DNA of 64,000 nucleotides. Origin: a virus. The stretch covers positions 124,001 to 188,000 of IMG/VR virus record IMGVR_UViG_3300030503_000315; one strand, given 5' to 3'. Below the pieces are notes generated by a model. That model searched no databases. It worked only from the letters and a program-made list of their open reading frames with translations, and was not told the DNA's origin. Position numbers and translations under genes: made by a program. Shown here in pieces: positions 32,559 through 39,603 of this stretch (its first letter is position 1; the number at the start of each line of letters is the position of its first letter).

Positions 32559-33107
32559 ATGGATGACGATTCAGGTGAAAGGAAAATAGTCTGGGGTGCG
32601 CTTCCACTAGACGAATTCGTAATTGGTATGACCGCGGAAGAACTTGCTATCAGGAACAAGCCGAGTGCGAAGGGTCTTGCTGGTGAGGAAGCTGTGAGGA
32701 TTGCCTGGCTAACCAGGGAATCTCGGTCTCAGCATGAATGGGTTGAACTGCAGAGTCCGGATTTCACAGGCAGAGTAACCTTTGATCTACACTCGCACCT
32801 GAATCGTCAGTATGAATTCTCTCAACGAATCTTTGGTCCTGGCACAAAGACGGCGAGTGTTCTCGATCATATCAGGAAAGAATTGGTAGAGATCGAAAAG
32901 GATCCTCTTGATCTTGAAGAGTGGGTAGACGTAATTATTCTTGCATTGGATGGGGCAATGCGTACTGGTCGGACTTCACTCGAAGTCATCGAAGCATTGA
33001 TTGCTAAGCAGACCAAGAACGAGAAGCGCAAGTGGCCTGACTGGAGAACGATTGATCCCGATAAGGCAATCGAGCATGACCGTAGTAAGGACGAGGAGGC
33101 TCAGTAA
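32559..33107 (+). CDS. dATP/dGTP pyrophosphohydrolase-domain protein (MazG-like, DUF550), 182 aa
   Basis: Residues 70-175 match the all-alpha dATP/dGTP diphosphohydrolase domain: LNRQYEFSQRIFGPGTKT, HIRKELVEIEKDPLDLEEW (metal ligands EE..E..D), VDVIILALDGAMRTG, and KWPDWRTIDPDKAIEHDR. Such enzymes hydrolyse (d)NTPs to monophosphates and shape nucleotide pools in phages with unusual DNA. The N-terminal 60 residues are extra. The start at 32559 follows AGGAGTAGAGTG. Confidence 0.8.
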   Translation: MDDDSGERKIVWGALPLDEFVIGMTAEELAIRNKPSAKGLAGEEAVRIAWLTRESRSQHEWVELQSPDFTGRVTFDLHSHLNRQYEFSQRIFGPGTKTASVLDHIRKELVEIEKDPLDLEEWVDVIILALDGAMRTGRTSLEVIEALIAKQTKNEKRKWPDWRTIDPDKAIEHDRSKDEEAQ

Positions 33108-33280
33108 TGGATTTCGATGCGATAATTAAGGATGCCAAGGAGCACATTCGTTCTTTGAAGAAAGTGTCACCTCAAATCTATCCTGAGTATTCGAGATTAC
33201 GTACTGCACAGATTGACTTCGCCAAAGCAAGGTTGGAGTTGCAGGAAGCGGAGGAGGCGTGGGAAAAGTTAGGAAATTGA
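33107..33280 (+). CDS. small helical protein, 57 aa
   Basis: ATG 33107 overlaps the TAA of the previous gene and follows GGAGGCTC. The product, MDFDAIIKDAKEHIRSLKK and onward, is fully helical with a coiled-coil C-terminus (LELQEAEEAWEKLGN). Function is unknown. Confidence 0.65.
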   Translation: MDFDAIIKDAKEHIRSLKKVSPQIYPEYSRLRTAQIDFAKARLELQEAEEAWEKLGN

Positions 33281-33663
33281 AAGAGAAACGTTTGGCACTA
33301 CGCCTCCTCGTTACTGGAGGTCGCGACTATAACGACGAAGAATTCGTTGCGCTAGTGCTTAAGCGTTACAACCGCAAAGCCAAATCCATTGGAAGAGTTC
33401 TTGTAGTCATAAATGGTGGTGCCCGCGGTTTGGATACCTTGGCCAAGAATTGGTGTTTAAAGCATGGAGTTCCTTGTATCACTATGGATGCTTCGTGGGA
33501 TTACTACAGAAATTCTGCTGGACCAATTCGCAATGGTTGGATGTTAGAATTCTGTGCTCCAACACACTGCTACGTGTTCCCGGGTGGGACGGGAACAAAT
33601 GACATGATGAAACAGGCTAAGGCAGACAATCTTATCATGGCAAGTCATGAAGACGAGGAATAA
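33259..33663 (+). CDS. SLOG-family protein (DUF2493, YspA-like), 134 aa
   Basis: A Rossmann-like SLOG domain is evident: LLVTGGRDYNDEEFV (residues 15-29), VINGGARGLDTLAKNWC (about 50-66), DASWDYYRNSAGPIRN, and VFPGGTGTNDMMKQA. This is the cpYpsA-related DUF2493 pattern of nucleotide-binding proteins, frequent in phages. SLOG domains bind nucleotide-derived ligands; which ligand is unknown here. GTG 33259 is the assigned start, overlapping the previous gene; an internal TTG is possible. Confidence 0.85.
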   Translation: MGKVRKLKEKRLALRLLVTGGRDYNDEEFVALVLKRYNRKAKSIGRVLVVINGGARGLDTLAKNWCLKHGVPCITMDASWDYYRNSAGPIRNGWMLEFCAPTHCYVFPGGTGTNDMMKQAKADNLIMASHEDEE

Positions 33664-33664
33664 G

Positions 33665-33871
33665 ATGAGTATCGGCGTAGTACAGGAACCAGATGGGAAA
33701 TACACCGTCTACATGGATGAATGTGACTACCTGCTTGGGGTAAATGCCCACAAAAAGGTGACACTAAAAGATTTGATCGATCTCGAGGGTAAGATTCATT
33801 ACCTGGTTTTGAAGCACGAGATGGGTGATAAGTTTGATACGCCGAAAGAACATGTTCCCAGAACTGATTGA
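33665..33871 (+). CDS. small protein, 68 aa
   Basis: The start MSIGVVQEPDGKYTVY at 33665 overlaps the SLOG stop and follows GAGGAATAAG. It is beta-rich in its first half, with a KKVTLKDLIDLEGK helix. Function is unknown. Confidence 0.6.
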   Translation: MSIGVVQEPDGKYTVYMDECDYLLGVNAHKKVTLKDLIDLEGKIHYLVLKHEMGDKFDTPKEHVPRTD

Positions 33872-34049
33872 CATCCATTGGTGTATCAGTCCCACCACCG
33901 GTTTAGGAAAGGTCAGAAATACCACCAGTACCTTTGCTCGATGCATATACCAGGTGATCCTCGTTGCTATGATTCCTGAAGACACGTATGAAGAAGTAAA
34001 AGCAAGGTTGGAGAATCCTCCTGTGAGATTTGGAGAAAGCAATGACTAA
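33852..34049 (+). CDS. small protein, 65 aa
   Basis: The start MFPELIDIHWCISPTT at 33852 overlaps the previous gene in another frame; the ribosome site is weak (GAAAG). It is alpha/beta, with VAMIPEDTYEEVKARLEN near the end. The gene is supported mainly by its position between coupled genes. Confidence 0.5.
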   Translation: MFPELIDIHWCISPTTGLGKVRNTTSTFARCIYQVILVAMIPEDTYEEVKARLENPPVRFGESND

Positions 34050-34248
34050 TAGTCAGGGATTTGCACTCATTTGTTACCTCTTCCTTGTGGCTTCAATCTT
34101 AAGCTCTGGCATTGCCTTAGCCACAATAGTTAGGAACAAAGAGAAGGGGGCCATCCCAGCATCCATTGCAGTACTTTCCTATGGAACCTTCTTCCTATCC
34201 ATAGCAGTAATGTTTATGTTTCTGAAGTTAGCTAAACTTCTTGGGTAA
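34042..34248 (+). CDS. two-pass membrane protein, 68 aa
   Basis: The start MTNSQGFALICYLFLV at 34042 follows TTTGGAGAAAGCA. Hydrophobic segments span residues 6-28 and 40-63, separated by a basic loop (RNKEKG). Role unknown. Confidence 0.65.
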   Translation: MTNSQGFALICYLFLVASILSSGIALATIVRNKEKGAIPASIAVLSYGTFFLSIAVMFMFLKLAKLLG

Positions 34249-34264
34249 GATTTGGAGATTCAAA

Positions 34265-34399
34265 ATGAACAATCATAACATTGGCGTATTCTTCATCCCG
34301 AACTTCGGAGCCGTTGGTCCTCCTCGGCGAGTTCGGTTGGAGAATCATCATGCGTCAATCGTCAAGGGCGGAGCGTCGCCATCATGTTCAACGCCTTAA
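34265..34399 (+). CDS. possible small protein, 44 aa
   Basis: ATG 34265 follows TTTGGAGATTCAAA and gives MNNHNIGVFFIPNFGAV, ending with a basic, polar tail. It overlaps the next gene by 50 nt in a different frame. The ribosome site is good, but the composition is not typical of a folded protein. Confidence 0.35.
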   Translation: MNNHNIGVFFIPNFGAVGPPRRVRLENHHASIVKGGASPSCSTP

Positions 34400-34664
34400 A
34401 CATAAACGACGTACTTATTGGGGCTATCCTAATAATTATCACGTTTCATCTTTGGATCATCCTCCTATTTCTCCCGTTGAGATGGATGCACGTCAACTGG
34501 GTCAGGTCGTTTCTACGCCTCAGCTATGTTCATGTCTTGGTTGCGGTAATCCGCGCCATAATACTGCTGGGTGGACGCCAACTATTAAAGAGCTTCGGTG
34601 GCTCCAACAATATCGAGAACAGGTCGAAGAGACCGAGGAAGATTTAAAGGAAAAAGATGAGTGA
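34350..34664 (+). CDS. phage protein with CSC..CGNPR motif, 104 aa
   Basis: The start MRQSSRAERRHHVQRLK at 34350 begins a basic helix, then LGQVVSTPQLCSCLGCGNPR. This arrangement (basic helix, TPxxCSCxxCGNPR, Thr-Glu C-terminus) is a widespread small phage and bacterial protein of unknown role, probably zinc-binding. An alternative frame across the same DNA is rejected. Confidence 0.75.
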   Translation: MRQSSRAERRHHVQRLKHKRRTYWGYPNNYHVSSLDHPPISPVEMDARQLGQVVSTPQLCSCLGCGNPRHNTAGWTPTIKELRWLQQYREQVEETEEDLKEKDE

Positions 34665-35037
34665 GACGGATATCGTGAAAAAGAAAACAATAAGAGGGTA
34701 TGAAGAATTTCAGAACCGTATCATGACTCTTCGCAAGGTTACGTTGATCCTTGGAGATCTTGAAGGGCATGTGGCGAAATTCTTCATCAATGATACGTGG
34801 AAGACTGCGTTCCCTAGAGAGCAATATAAACTCTGCTCAATGGTAGTTGTGGCTGATCCTTATAAGGTCGATGTAGGTGTTCTCCTTCCTCTTGAAGAAG
34901 CTACTGCCTTATATGGTATCTATGAGGGATCTGGCCCATTCGTATCACAGGTCAATTATGTCTCTGCAAAGAATGGCTTCAAGCTTAAAGAGAGTGGTCA
35001 AACAACTGGTTTGCAGGAATTCATCAAAGGTAACTAA
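34657..35037 (+). CDS. hypothetical protein, 126 aa
   Basis: It starts MSETDIVKKKTIRGYEE, overlapping the previous stop by 8 nt. It is alpha/beta: MTLRKVTLILGDLEGHVAKF, then VVVADPYKVDVGVLLPLEEA. Function is unknown. Confidence 0.65.
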   Translation: MSETDIVKKKTIRGYEEFQNRIMTLRKVTLILGDLEGHVAKFFINDTWKTAFPREQYKLCSMVVVADPYKVDVGVLLPLEEATALYGIYEGSGPFVSQVNYVSAKNGFKLKESGQTTGLQEFIKGN

Positions 35038-35038
35038 C

Positions 35039-35260
35039 GTGATCCTCTTCGGTTCAGGACATTGCCGTAGTCCTTCTATAGTATCTCAGTGTCCGATGGT
35101 CTTCTGCAATTGTGATTGTCATCGAGATGGTTCGGGTATGAAGCATTTCATGCAATGTTGTAGCATTGGTACCTGTCCTGTTTGCAACGAAGTGATGGAT
35201 AAGGTCAAGTATATTTTTCCGGTCAACAAGGACGAGAATAATGAGCCTGTGGAAAAGTGA
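35039..35260 (+). CDS. zinc-binding small protein, 73 aa
   Basis: The GTG start at 35039 overlaps the previous TAA closely. Cysteine clusters MVFCNCDCHRDG and QCCSIGTCPVCNEVMD provide eight or more potential ligands (CxCxCH...CC...CxxC), strongly suggesting a zinc protein. The family is not recognised. Confidence 0.6.
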   Translation: MILFGSGHCRSPSIVSQCPMVFCNCDCHRDGSGMKHFMQCCSIGTCPVCNEVMDKVKYIFPVNKDENNEPVEK

Positions 35261-35552
35261 TGAAGAGGAACTTGAGTTCGAACGACCCGAACCTTATGGG
35301 TGGTTCACCATCGTGTTCCCAAAGATAGATGACAGGAATACCAACATAGATGTATGGTTCAACACAGCAACAAGTTGGATCAATGGTGAGTGCATGCGTC
35401 AAACTTTCTCGTGCTTCACTCCTTCTGTTAAAAAGAAAAAGGGAATGCCCTTAGCAATCTCTCCCGTGTTCTTCTTCAAAGAATTGATGGACGCCAAGAG
35501 GTTTGAGTGGCGCTTCAGCGGTGAGATTGTCAACAATATAGTTGAACAGTAA
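35241..35552 (+). CDS. hypothetical protein, 103 aa
   Basis: It starts MSLWKSDEEELEFERPE within the end of the previous gene. It is beta-rich, with WFTIVFPKIDDRNTNIDVWF and a Lys-rich loop. Its last codons overlap an AGTAAATA box. Function is unknown. Confidence 0.65.
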   Translation: MSLWKSDEEELEFERPEPYGWFTIVFPKIDDRNTNIDVWFNTATSWINGECMRQTFSCFTPSVKKKKGMPLAISPVFFFKELMDAKRFEWRFSGEIVNNIVEQ

Positions 35553-35555
35553 ATA
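35548..35555 (+). promoter_or_regulatory. AGTAAATA promoter-like box overlapping a stop
   Basis: It reads GAACAGTAAATAAAGTG; the TAA stop of the previous gene is part of the box. It is 29 nt upstream of the GNAT start. Confidence 0.65.
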
Positions 35556-35583
35556 AAGTGACACGTATAAGAGTGAGAGACAG

Positions 35584-36015
35584 ATGAGCAATATCAAAAT
35601 CAGACCCCTGCAAGACGACGACAAGCAAGTTTGGACCATGATGCTTCTCGACTACTACCCTCCCCTCAAGGACAAATTGCAGGTGAGTTGGTGGAACGCG
35701 ATGCAAGGCGACGTGCAGTGGAACCTTGCCGAGCTAGATAATACGGTAGTCGGTTTCTCCGCAGTAGTCTTGCACTACACCGCGTTCTCGAGCGGAGAAA
35801 TAGCTTATCTGTCTGACCTCTATACGCATCCAAAATATCGAAGGATGGGAGTTGCGCGCGCCCTGCTTGAAGATGTGATTGCCACGTGCCGCACCCTAAA
35901 GTTGGAACGTGTTTATTGGAACACCGAGCATGACAATCCAGCGCGAAAATTATACGACCAGTACGCTCGAGCAGACTTCACCAGGTATCATCTTGACCTT
36001 TTCGGACCAACATGA
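35584..36015 (+). CDS. GNAT-family N-acetyltransferase, 143 aa
   Basis: The GNAT fold order is clear: IKIRPLQDDDKQVW (beta1-alpha1), TVVGFSAVVLHYTAF (beta4), AYLSDLYTHPKYRRMGVARA (motif A acetyl-CoA loop, RxxGxA), and RVYWNTEHDNPARKLYDQ (motif B, Tyr at the end). It transfers acetyl from acetyl-CoA to an amine; the substrate could be a host protein, a small molecule or a toxin-like tRNA target. It is preceded by its own AGTAAATA box. Confidence 0.87.
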   Translation: MSNIKIRPLQDDDKQVWTMMLLDYYPPLKDKLQVSWWNAMQGDVQWNLAELDNTVVGFSAVVLHYTAFSSGEIAYLSDLYTHPKYRRMGVARALLEDVIATCRTLKLERVYWNTEHDNPARKLYDQYARADFTRYHLDLFGPT

Positions 36016-36374
36016 AGCTAGACATCGTTGATGCGTTGAACAGGATAGAGCAGTACAGACAGTTGAATCGCCCGGAACTAGAGGATCTTGAGTTTTACCA
36101 TGATGGGGCGAAGATTGAAATTCCGCCAAACCAATTGCGGGAATTTATATTCCTCGGTTTGAACAACACGGATTTTATCCGATGGTATTTTGGCAAGGAA
36201 GAGTTCTTTACTTCTCTTATGATCTACAAGAAAGGTGAAGATCAACCGGGTGATGAATCTATTGATAGCTGGATGGAGAAGAAGCATGGCGGAAAGAATG
36301 GAGATGGTGGTGAAGATGCAAGTCACAGAAGCACAGGGGCTAGCACTTCAAGCAATGTTCAAGACGTGGAATAG
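36012..36374 (+). CDS. hypothetical protein, 120 aa
   Basis: It starts MKLDIVDALNRIEQYR, overlapping the acetyltransferase stop (ATGA). Residues 1-85 look folded; the remainder is Gly/Ser/Lys-rich and disordered. Function is unknown. Confidence 0.6.
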   Translation: MKLDIVDALNRIEQYRQLNRPELEDLEFYHDGAKIEIPPNQLREFIFLGLNNTDFIRWYFGKEEFFTSLMIYKKGEDQPGDESIDSWMEKKHGGKNGDGGEDASHRSTGASTSSNVQDVE

Positions 36375-36591
36375 CTTAGCTTCGATGGGATGTTCCCGAA
36401 TGGTAGCGTTCTATGTTGATGGTGATGGAAATTTCAAACCGAAGTGTGAGGTGTCGTTTTCAGAACCGGTGCAGGATCTTACACCTGAATTAGAGAAGGC
36501 CGCCATGGTTATGAGTGAGAACGATAACCCAAGGCGTGATATTCAATTTGACTTTGATCCTATTGCGTGGAATATAAACAAGGGAAAGTAA
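36286..36591 (+). CDS. hypothetical protein, 101 aa
   Basis: The start MAERMEMVVKMQVTEA at 36286 follows GGAGAAGAAGC and overlaps the previous gene by 89 nt in another frame. A helix (QGLALQAMFKTWNSLAS) is followed by a beta part. Its stop overlaps the next start. Confidence 0.6.
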   Translation: MAERMEMVVKMQVTEAQGLALQAMFKTWNSLASMGCSRMVAFYVDGDGNFKPKCEVSFSEPVQDLTPELEKAAMVMSENDNPRRDIQFDFDPIAWNINKGK

Positions 36592-36788
36592 TGTGGATCC
36601 TCATTGTGACAATGATGTTCGATACCTCCGGTCCTCGTCCAGACGTGAGGTTTCAGGAATTCAGTACAGAGCAGTCTTGTAAGGACGCAGCGAATTGGAT
36701 TGCTACGGATATGAAGTACGAGATTTCGAATTCTAGTTACGCCAGTAGCAGCAATGTGCAATTTCACGTTCAGTGCAAAAAGAAATAG
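36591..36788 (+). CDS. small probable secreted protein, 65 aa
   Basis: ATG 36591 overlaps the previous TAA. The N-terminus MWILIVTMMFDTSG is hydrophobic, and two cysteines (SCKDA and VQCKKK) could bond outside the cytoplasm. It ends five bases before the tRNA-Ile gene. Confidence 0.6.
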   Translation: MWILIVTMMFDTSGPRPDVRFQEFSTEQSCKDAANWIATDMKYEISNSSYASSSNVQFHVQCKKK

Positions 36789-36793
36789 AAGAC

Positions 36794-36869
36794 GGTGAGA
36801 TAGCTCAGTTGGTAGAGCACCGTGTTGATAACGCGGTGGTCGCAGGTTCGAGCCCTGCTCTCACTACCA
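36794..36869 (+). tRNA. tRNA-Ile (anticodon GAT)
   Basis: A full 76-nt cloverleaf: acceptor GGTGAGA with TCTCACT, D-arm TAGCTCAGTTGGTAGAGC, anticodon arm CCGTG-TTGATAA-CGCGG with GAT, T-arm GCAGGTTCGAGCCCTGC, and encoded CCA. It would decode AUC/AUU. Confidence 0.95.
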
Positions 36870-36884
36870 GTTTTATGTTTTATA

Positions 36885-36961
36885 GGGACCGTAGCTCAGT
36901 GTGATAGAGTAGTGGCCTACGAAGCCATTGGTCGGGGGTTCGAATCCCTCCGGTCCCACCA
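36885..36961 (+). tRNA. tRNA-Arg (anticodon ACG)
   Basis: A 77-nt cloverleaf: acceptor GGGACCG with CGGTCCC, anticodon arm GTGGC-CTACGAA-GCCAT with ACG (read as ICG after deamination), T-arm GGGGGTTCGAATCCCTC and encoded CCA. It lies 15 nt after the tRNA-Ile gene, as one tandem unit. Confidence 0.95.
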
Positions 36962-37037
36962 AATGTGCAGTTTCCGGATTCTGCCAAGTGTTGATAAAGA
37001 ACACATAAACAACACCGGTTTGATTTAAGGAGATAAG

Positions 37038-37163
37038 ATGAAAAAGATGAGCATGTATGTAACCTCCCGATCGGATAAGATCAATGGAGGTTCGAATGTC
37101 CAGAACAAAACGTTGCAAAAACTATGTCGTGGAAAACAATACGACCTGGGATCGACGGGGTAA
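37038..37163 (+). CDS. possible small basic protein, 41 aa
   Basis: ATG 37038 follows AAGGAGATAAG and gives MKKMSMYVTSRSDKING and onward. It overlaps the next gene by 68 nt in another frame. The start site is good; it may be a leader peptide for 37096-37548. It is weakly supported. Confidence 0.35.
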   Translation: MKKMSMYVTSRSDKINGGSNVQNKTLQKLCRGKQYDLGSTG

Positions 37164-37548
37164 GAAGGTAGCTTTGGAGTATACGGAAGACGATACACCG
37201 TACGAAGAAACAGGGCGCATGGTCCAGACTACCTTTTACGAAATGGTGATGAGAGGTGGAGTCACCGATTGGGTTCCCAAGGTTGGACCGAAAAGGCCGG
37301 AACGTGTTGCCCGGACGATCGAGTATCGTCCAATGGATAAGGGTGAACGTTGGTGGAAGGATCGCATGATGCATGGCGAATCTTCAACTGCTAACTCTCG
37401 TTCTCCTAGTCATTGGCATCGTCTCAACCGTCAGAAGCAAAACCGTTCGATCAACAAGCAAGAGATGTTGAAGTGGCTTAAAGCGAACGGTGAGTACGAA
37501 CCCATGTTCGAAGATAATCCCCGTGATTGTTGGTGGGATTGGTCCTGA
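37096..37548 (+). CDS. hypothetical basic protein, 150 aa
   Basis: The start MSRTKRCKNYVVENN at 37096 follows GGAGGTTCGA. It is rich in basic and aromatic residues (RPMDKGERWWKDRMMHG, SHWHRLNRQKQNRSINKQEM), suggesting nucleic-acid contact, and ends in a Trp-rich tail (DCWWDWS). The family is not recognised. Confidence 0.65.
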   Translation: MSRTKRCKNYVVENNTTWDRRGKKVALEYTEDDTPYEETGRMVQTTFYEMVMRGGVTDWVPKVGPKRPERVARTIEYRPMDKGERWWKDRMMHGESSTANSRSPSHWHRLNRQKQNRSINKQEMLKWLKANGEYEPMFEDNPRDCWWDWS

Positions 37549-37602
37549 AAATAAGGAGGCTATCATGAGTACAATCTAATCTCTAAAGAAAGGAGATGTA
37601 CT

Positions 37603-37914
37603 ATGAAAGCAAAAGCGTTTCACCACAAGGTAATAAGCTATGGTCCGGGCGGGTACAAGTGCCCGTGCTGCGGACCACACCCAAAGAAGCGTCAGGAAGA
37701 AAGACGCTTCTTGCGTCGTGCCTTCAATCGTGTCCTGGACGACATTGAGAAGGACGACGAAAGCAATATTGATTGGTATATGTTCCCGGAGTTCGATCAA
37801 CATAACTTGTGGATCGAGGCAGAAGAGAACTATTACCAATGGCTCTTGAAAGAAGGCCTTCTCGAAGACGTGTGGTGGTACAAAGAATGGTTGAAGCAGC
37901 AAGAAGAGAAGTGA
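37603..37914 (+). CDS. small protein with CPCCGPHP motif, 103 aa
   Basis: It starts MKAKAFHHKVISYGPG after AAAGGAGATGTACT. KCPCCGPHPKKRQEERRFLR gives a Cys/His cluster followed by a basic helix; the C-terminal part is acidic and aromatic helical. A short open frame (MSTI) with its own GGAGG precedes it and could be a leader. Function is unknown. Confidence 0.65.
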   Translation: MKAKAFHHKVISYGPGGYKCPCCGPHPKKRQEERRFLRRAFNRVLDDIEKDDESNIDWYMFPEFDQHNLWIEAEENYYQWLLKEGLLEDVWWYKEWLKQQEEK

Positions 37915-37982
37915 ACGCCTTCCCTCCATCAATCTGTGTGGAAATCTCGGCCAGAGCGGGTTGGTGTCAGGGAAACTCCAAA

Positions 37983-38066
37983 GTTGACGAGCGTTAAGGA
38001 AGGACGCGCCTGATTCCTCGGTCAGGCAAGTAGCGCTGAGAGGTCCACTCGCGCTAAATCGTCAAC
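37983..38066 (+). ncRNA. structured RNA with four-way junction (cloverleaf-like), unknown
   Basis: Four helices pair in order: P1 GTTGACGA (37983-37990) with TCGTCAAC (38059-38066); P2 GCGT (37991-37994) with ACGC (38004-38007); P3 GCCTGA (38008-38013) with TCAGGC (38022-38027); P4 TAGCGC (38031-38036) with GCGCTA (38051-38056). The helices abut with 0, 0, 3 and 2 unpaired bases. It is not a tRNA: the arms have the wrong sizes and there is no T-loop. The interval 37915-38223 has no coding frame; the RNA is followed by a strong terminator, so it is likely a stable transcript. Confidence 0.65.
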
Positions 38067-38110
38067 AGCTCAACGCTGGGTGGTTACAGCCCTCCCTCTG
38101 TTGGCCCAGT

Positions 38111-38172
38111 GTACAGCCTGCGCTATCTACCCCCCATCAAGATTAGGTAGCGTGGGCTGTACATTTCTTTTC
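38111..38172 (+). terminator. long-stem rho-independent terminator
   Basis: GTACAGCC (38111-38118) pairs with GGCTGTAC (38155-38162), and the stem continues inward through TGCGCTATCTA with TAGGTAGCGTG to about 19 bp with a CCCCCATCAAGA-type loop. It is followed by ATTTCTTTT. It closes the transcript that contains the cloverleaf RNA. Confidence 0.85.
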
Positions 38173-38182
38173 CATAAGAAAC

Positions 38183-38190
38183 AGTAAATA
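38183..38190 (+). promoter_or_regulatory. AGTAAATA promoter-like box
   Basis: It reads AGAAACAGTAAATATGTGTTG, right after the terminator and 34 nt upstream of the next start. The terminator-promoter order marks a transcription unit boundary. Confidence 0.7.
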
Positions 38191-38223
38191 TGTGTTGTTG
38201 TTCAACTTCATAAAGGACGTAGA

Positions 38224-38595
38224 ATGAATGCCAAGCAGGTGAAGAAGATTCGCAAAGACCTCTTCAAGGAAGGTATCGACATTGCGAGTATTGTGTACTG
38301 CCAAATCGGCGGTAAGGTTTCGCAAGGTCGCATGATGTACCAGAAGGCAAAGAAAGATGCCAAGGCCTCGCCGACTATACTATCGCCGTATGCTCCTTCT
38401 CACGGTGTTGGTGTTCCTTCGGAAGGTAAGGCCTCGAAGTTCAAGGGTTTCACGAAGAAGGGTGAGAAGTGGCGCGATAACTACGGCGACACTCACCTAA
38501 TGTACGAGGAACGTCCTTACCGCCGCCTTGTCCGCGAACTCGAAGAATCGCAACGTGTAGCTAATAAGGCATTCTTGCCTAAGCAAGGAGACTAA
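38224..38595 (+). CDS. hypothetical protein, 123 aa
   Basis: It starts MNAKQVKKIRKDLFKEG after AAAGGACGTAGA. It is basic throughout (RMMYQKAKKDAKASP, KASKFKGFTKKGEKW), with a helical C-terminus (RRLVRELEESQRVANK). It is adjacent to GroES and possibly cotranscribed. Function is unknown. Confidence 0.65.
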   Translation: MNAKQVKKIRKDLFKEGIDIASIVYCQIGGKVSQGRMMYQKAKKDAKASPTILSPYAPSHGVGVPSEGKASKFKGFTKKGEKWRDNYGDTHLMYEERPYRRLVRELEESQRVANKAFLPKQGD

Positions 38596-38596
38596 G

Positions 38597-38965
38597 ATGC
38601 CCATTATCGCACTGTATGACAACGTAATTATTCGTCGGATAGAATCCCCGAACACGACTGCGTCTGGTCTTATCATTTCTTCTACGTCATCCCCGGATCA
38701 ATGGACAGGTGAAGTAGTTGCAACTGGTGAAGGAAAGATCCTTCAGGACGGATGTTTGTTCCCTCTAACCGTCAAAGAAGGTGATAAGGTTATCATCAGC
38801 ACTAAGTCAGAGTACCGTGCTCCTATATCGGTCGACGGTGAAGAACTTTACGCGTTCAAGGAACATGAACTAGTTGGTATCATCTATCCATATGGAACGG
38901 AATTGAATAATAGTTTCGGGATCGATGAAGAACTGGAAGACGAAGGGGAAGAGGAGGAAGAATGA
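38597..38965 (+). CDS. GroES-like co-chaperonin, 122 aa
   Basis: The Cpn10 fold is visible: IIALYDNVIIRRIESPNTTA at the N-terminus (usually LHDRVLVRR..), the mobile loop GLIISSTSSPD (residues 23-33), GEVVATGEGK, and VKEGDKVIISTKSEY leading to EELYAFKEHELVGII. It is longer than bacterial GroES (97 aa) because of an acidic C-terminal tail. Phage GroES-like proteins pair with host GroEL to fold capsid proteins (T4 gp31 is the model). No GroEL gene is visible here, so host GroEL is the presumed partner. Confidence 0.9.
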   Translation: MPIIALYDNVIIRRIESPNTTASGLIISSTSSPDQWTGEVVATGEGKILQDGCLFPLTVKEGDKVIISTKSEYRAPISVDGEELYAFKEHELVGIIYPYGTELNNSFGIDEELEDEGEEEEE

Positions 38966-39180
38966 CTACTACACAGGTAGTTTGTGATCTGCTAGAAATT
39001 CGTCGATCGCTGTTTATGTGGAAGATGAACCTGGCAGCTGTGGATCGTTTGCTTCGTCACGTCGACTACGATACGACTACACTAGAGCAATACGACTTCA
39101 GCAAAGTCAACTACGAAGGCCAATCTGCGGGTTATCAGCGGGTAATCAAAGTTGACTTACTTGCTTTGTTGACCAAGTAA
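38962..39180 (+). CDS. DLLxL-tail protein, 72 aa
   Basis: It starts MTTTQVVCDLLEIRRSL, overlapping the GroES stop. It ends VIKVDLLALLTK, a variant of the tail found in the 18-23 kb family but here in a smaller helical body. It shows that the tail is not confined to the tandem cluster. Confidence 0.65.
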   Translation: MTTTQVVCDLLEIRRSLFMWKMNLAAVDRLLRHVDYDTTTLEQYDFSKVNYEGQSAGYQRVIKVDLLALLTK

Positions 39181-39187
39181 GTAGTAA

Positions 39188-39263
39188 GGGCCGTTAGCTC
39201 ATTGGTTAAGAGCCGGGTACTCATAATACTCAGGTGAAGGTTCGATTCCTTCACGGCCCACCA
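39188..39263 (+). tRNA. tRNA with anticodon CAT (elongator Met or Ile2)
   Basis: A 76-nt cloverleaf: acceptor GGGCCGT with ACGGCCC, anticodon arm GGGTA-CTCATAA-TACTC with CAT, T-arm GAAGGTTCGATTCCTTC, and encoded CCA. A paired first base pair argues against an initiator. Whether it is Met or the lysidine-dependent Ile2 species cannot be settled by eye. Confidence 0.95.
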
Positions 39264-39276
39264 ACGAAGGATTGCT

Positions 39277-39603
39277 ATGCCTTGGATACAAGAACCCTAC
39301 GCTCCTCCTGCAACACAGAAAGTCATATTCAACACCTACGATATAGATCAAGCGAACGTTTGGATGAGAATAATCCAGATGCATATCTGTGATGAGAAGT
39401 TAAGGAATAAGCCAGGAACTTTCGAGTTCGGACATATAACGTTGCACGACGTCATCCTTGTCTCATGCTGTACGGATCAGGAACCTTCTTATTTGGTTTC
39501 CAGATCTCCCAAGACAGAGATTGAACTCGCGTTCATCCACTTCCCGGAAGAAAAGAAGGTTGAGAAGACAAACTTGCTGAGGTTGATCCATGAACCACGA
39601 TAG
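39277..39603 (+). CDS. DLLxL-like tail protein, 108 aa
   Basis: It starts MPWIQEPYAPPATQKV just after the tRNA gene, and ends EKTNLLRLIHEPR, related to the tail motif ([DN]LLxLI). The body is alpha/beta with MRIIQMHICDEKLRNK. Function is unknown. Confidence 0.65.
   Translation: MPWIQEPYAPPATQKVIFNTYDIDQANVWMRIIQMHICDEKLRNKPGTFEFGHITLHDVILVSCCTDQEPSYLVSRSPKTEIELAFIHFPEEKKVEKTNLLRLIHEPR

Noticed and set aside
34384-34647. Alternative frame in the CSC..CGNPR gene
   Set aside because: The overlapping frame 34350-34664 has a recognised conserved motif and a better start context.
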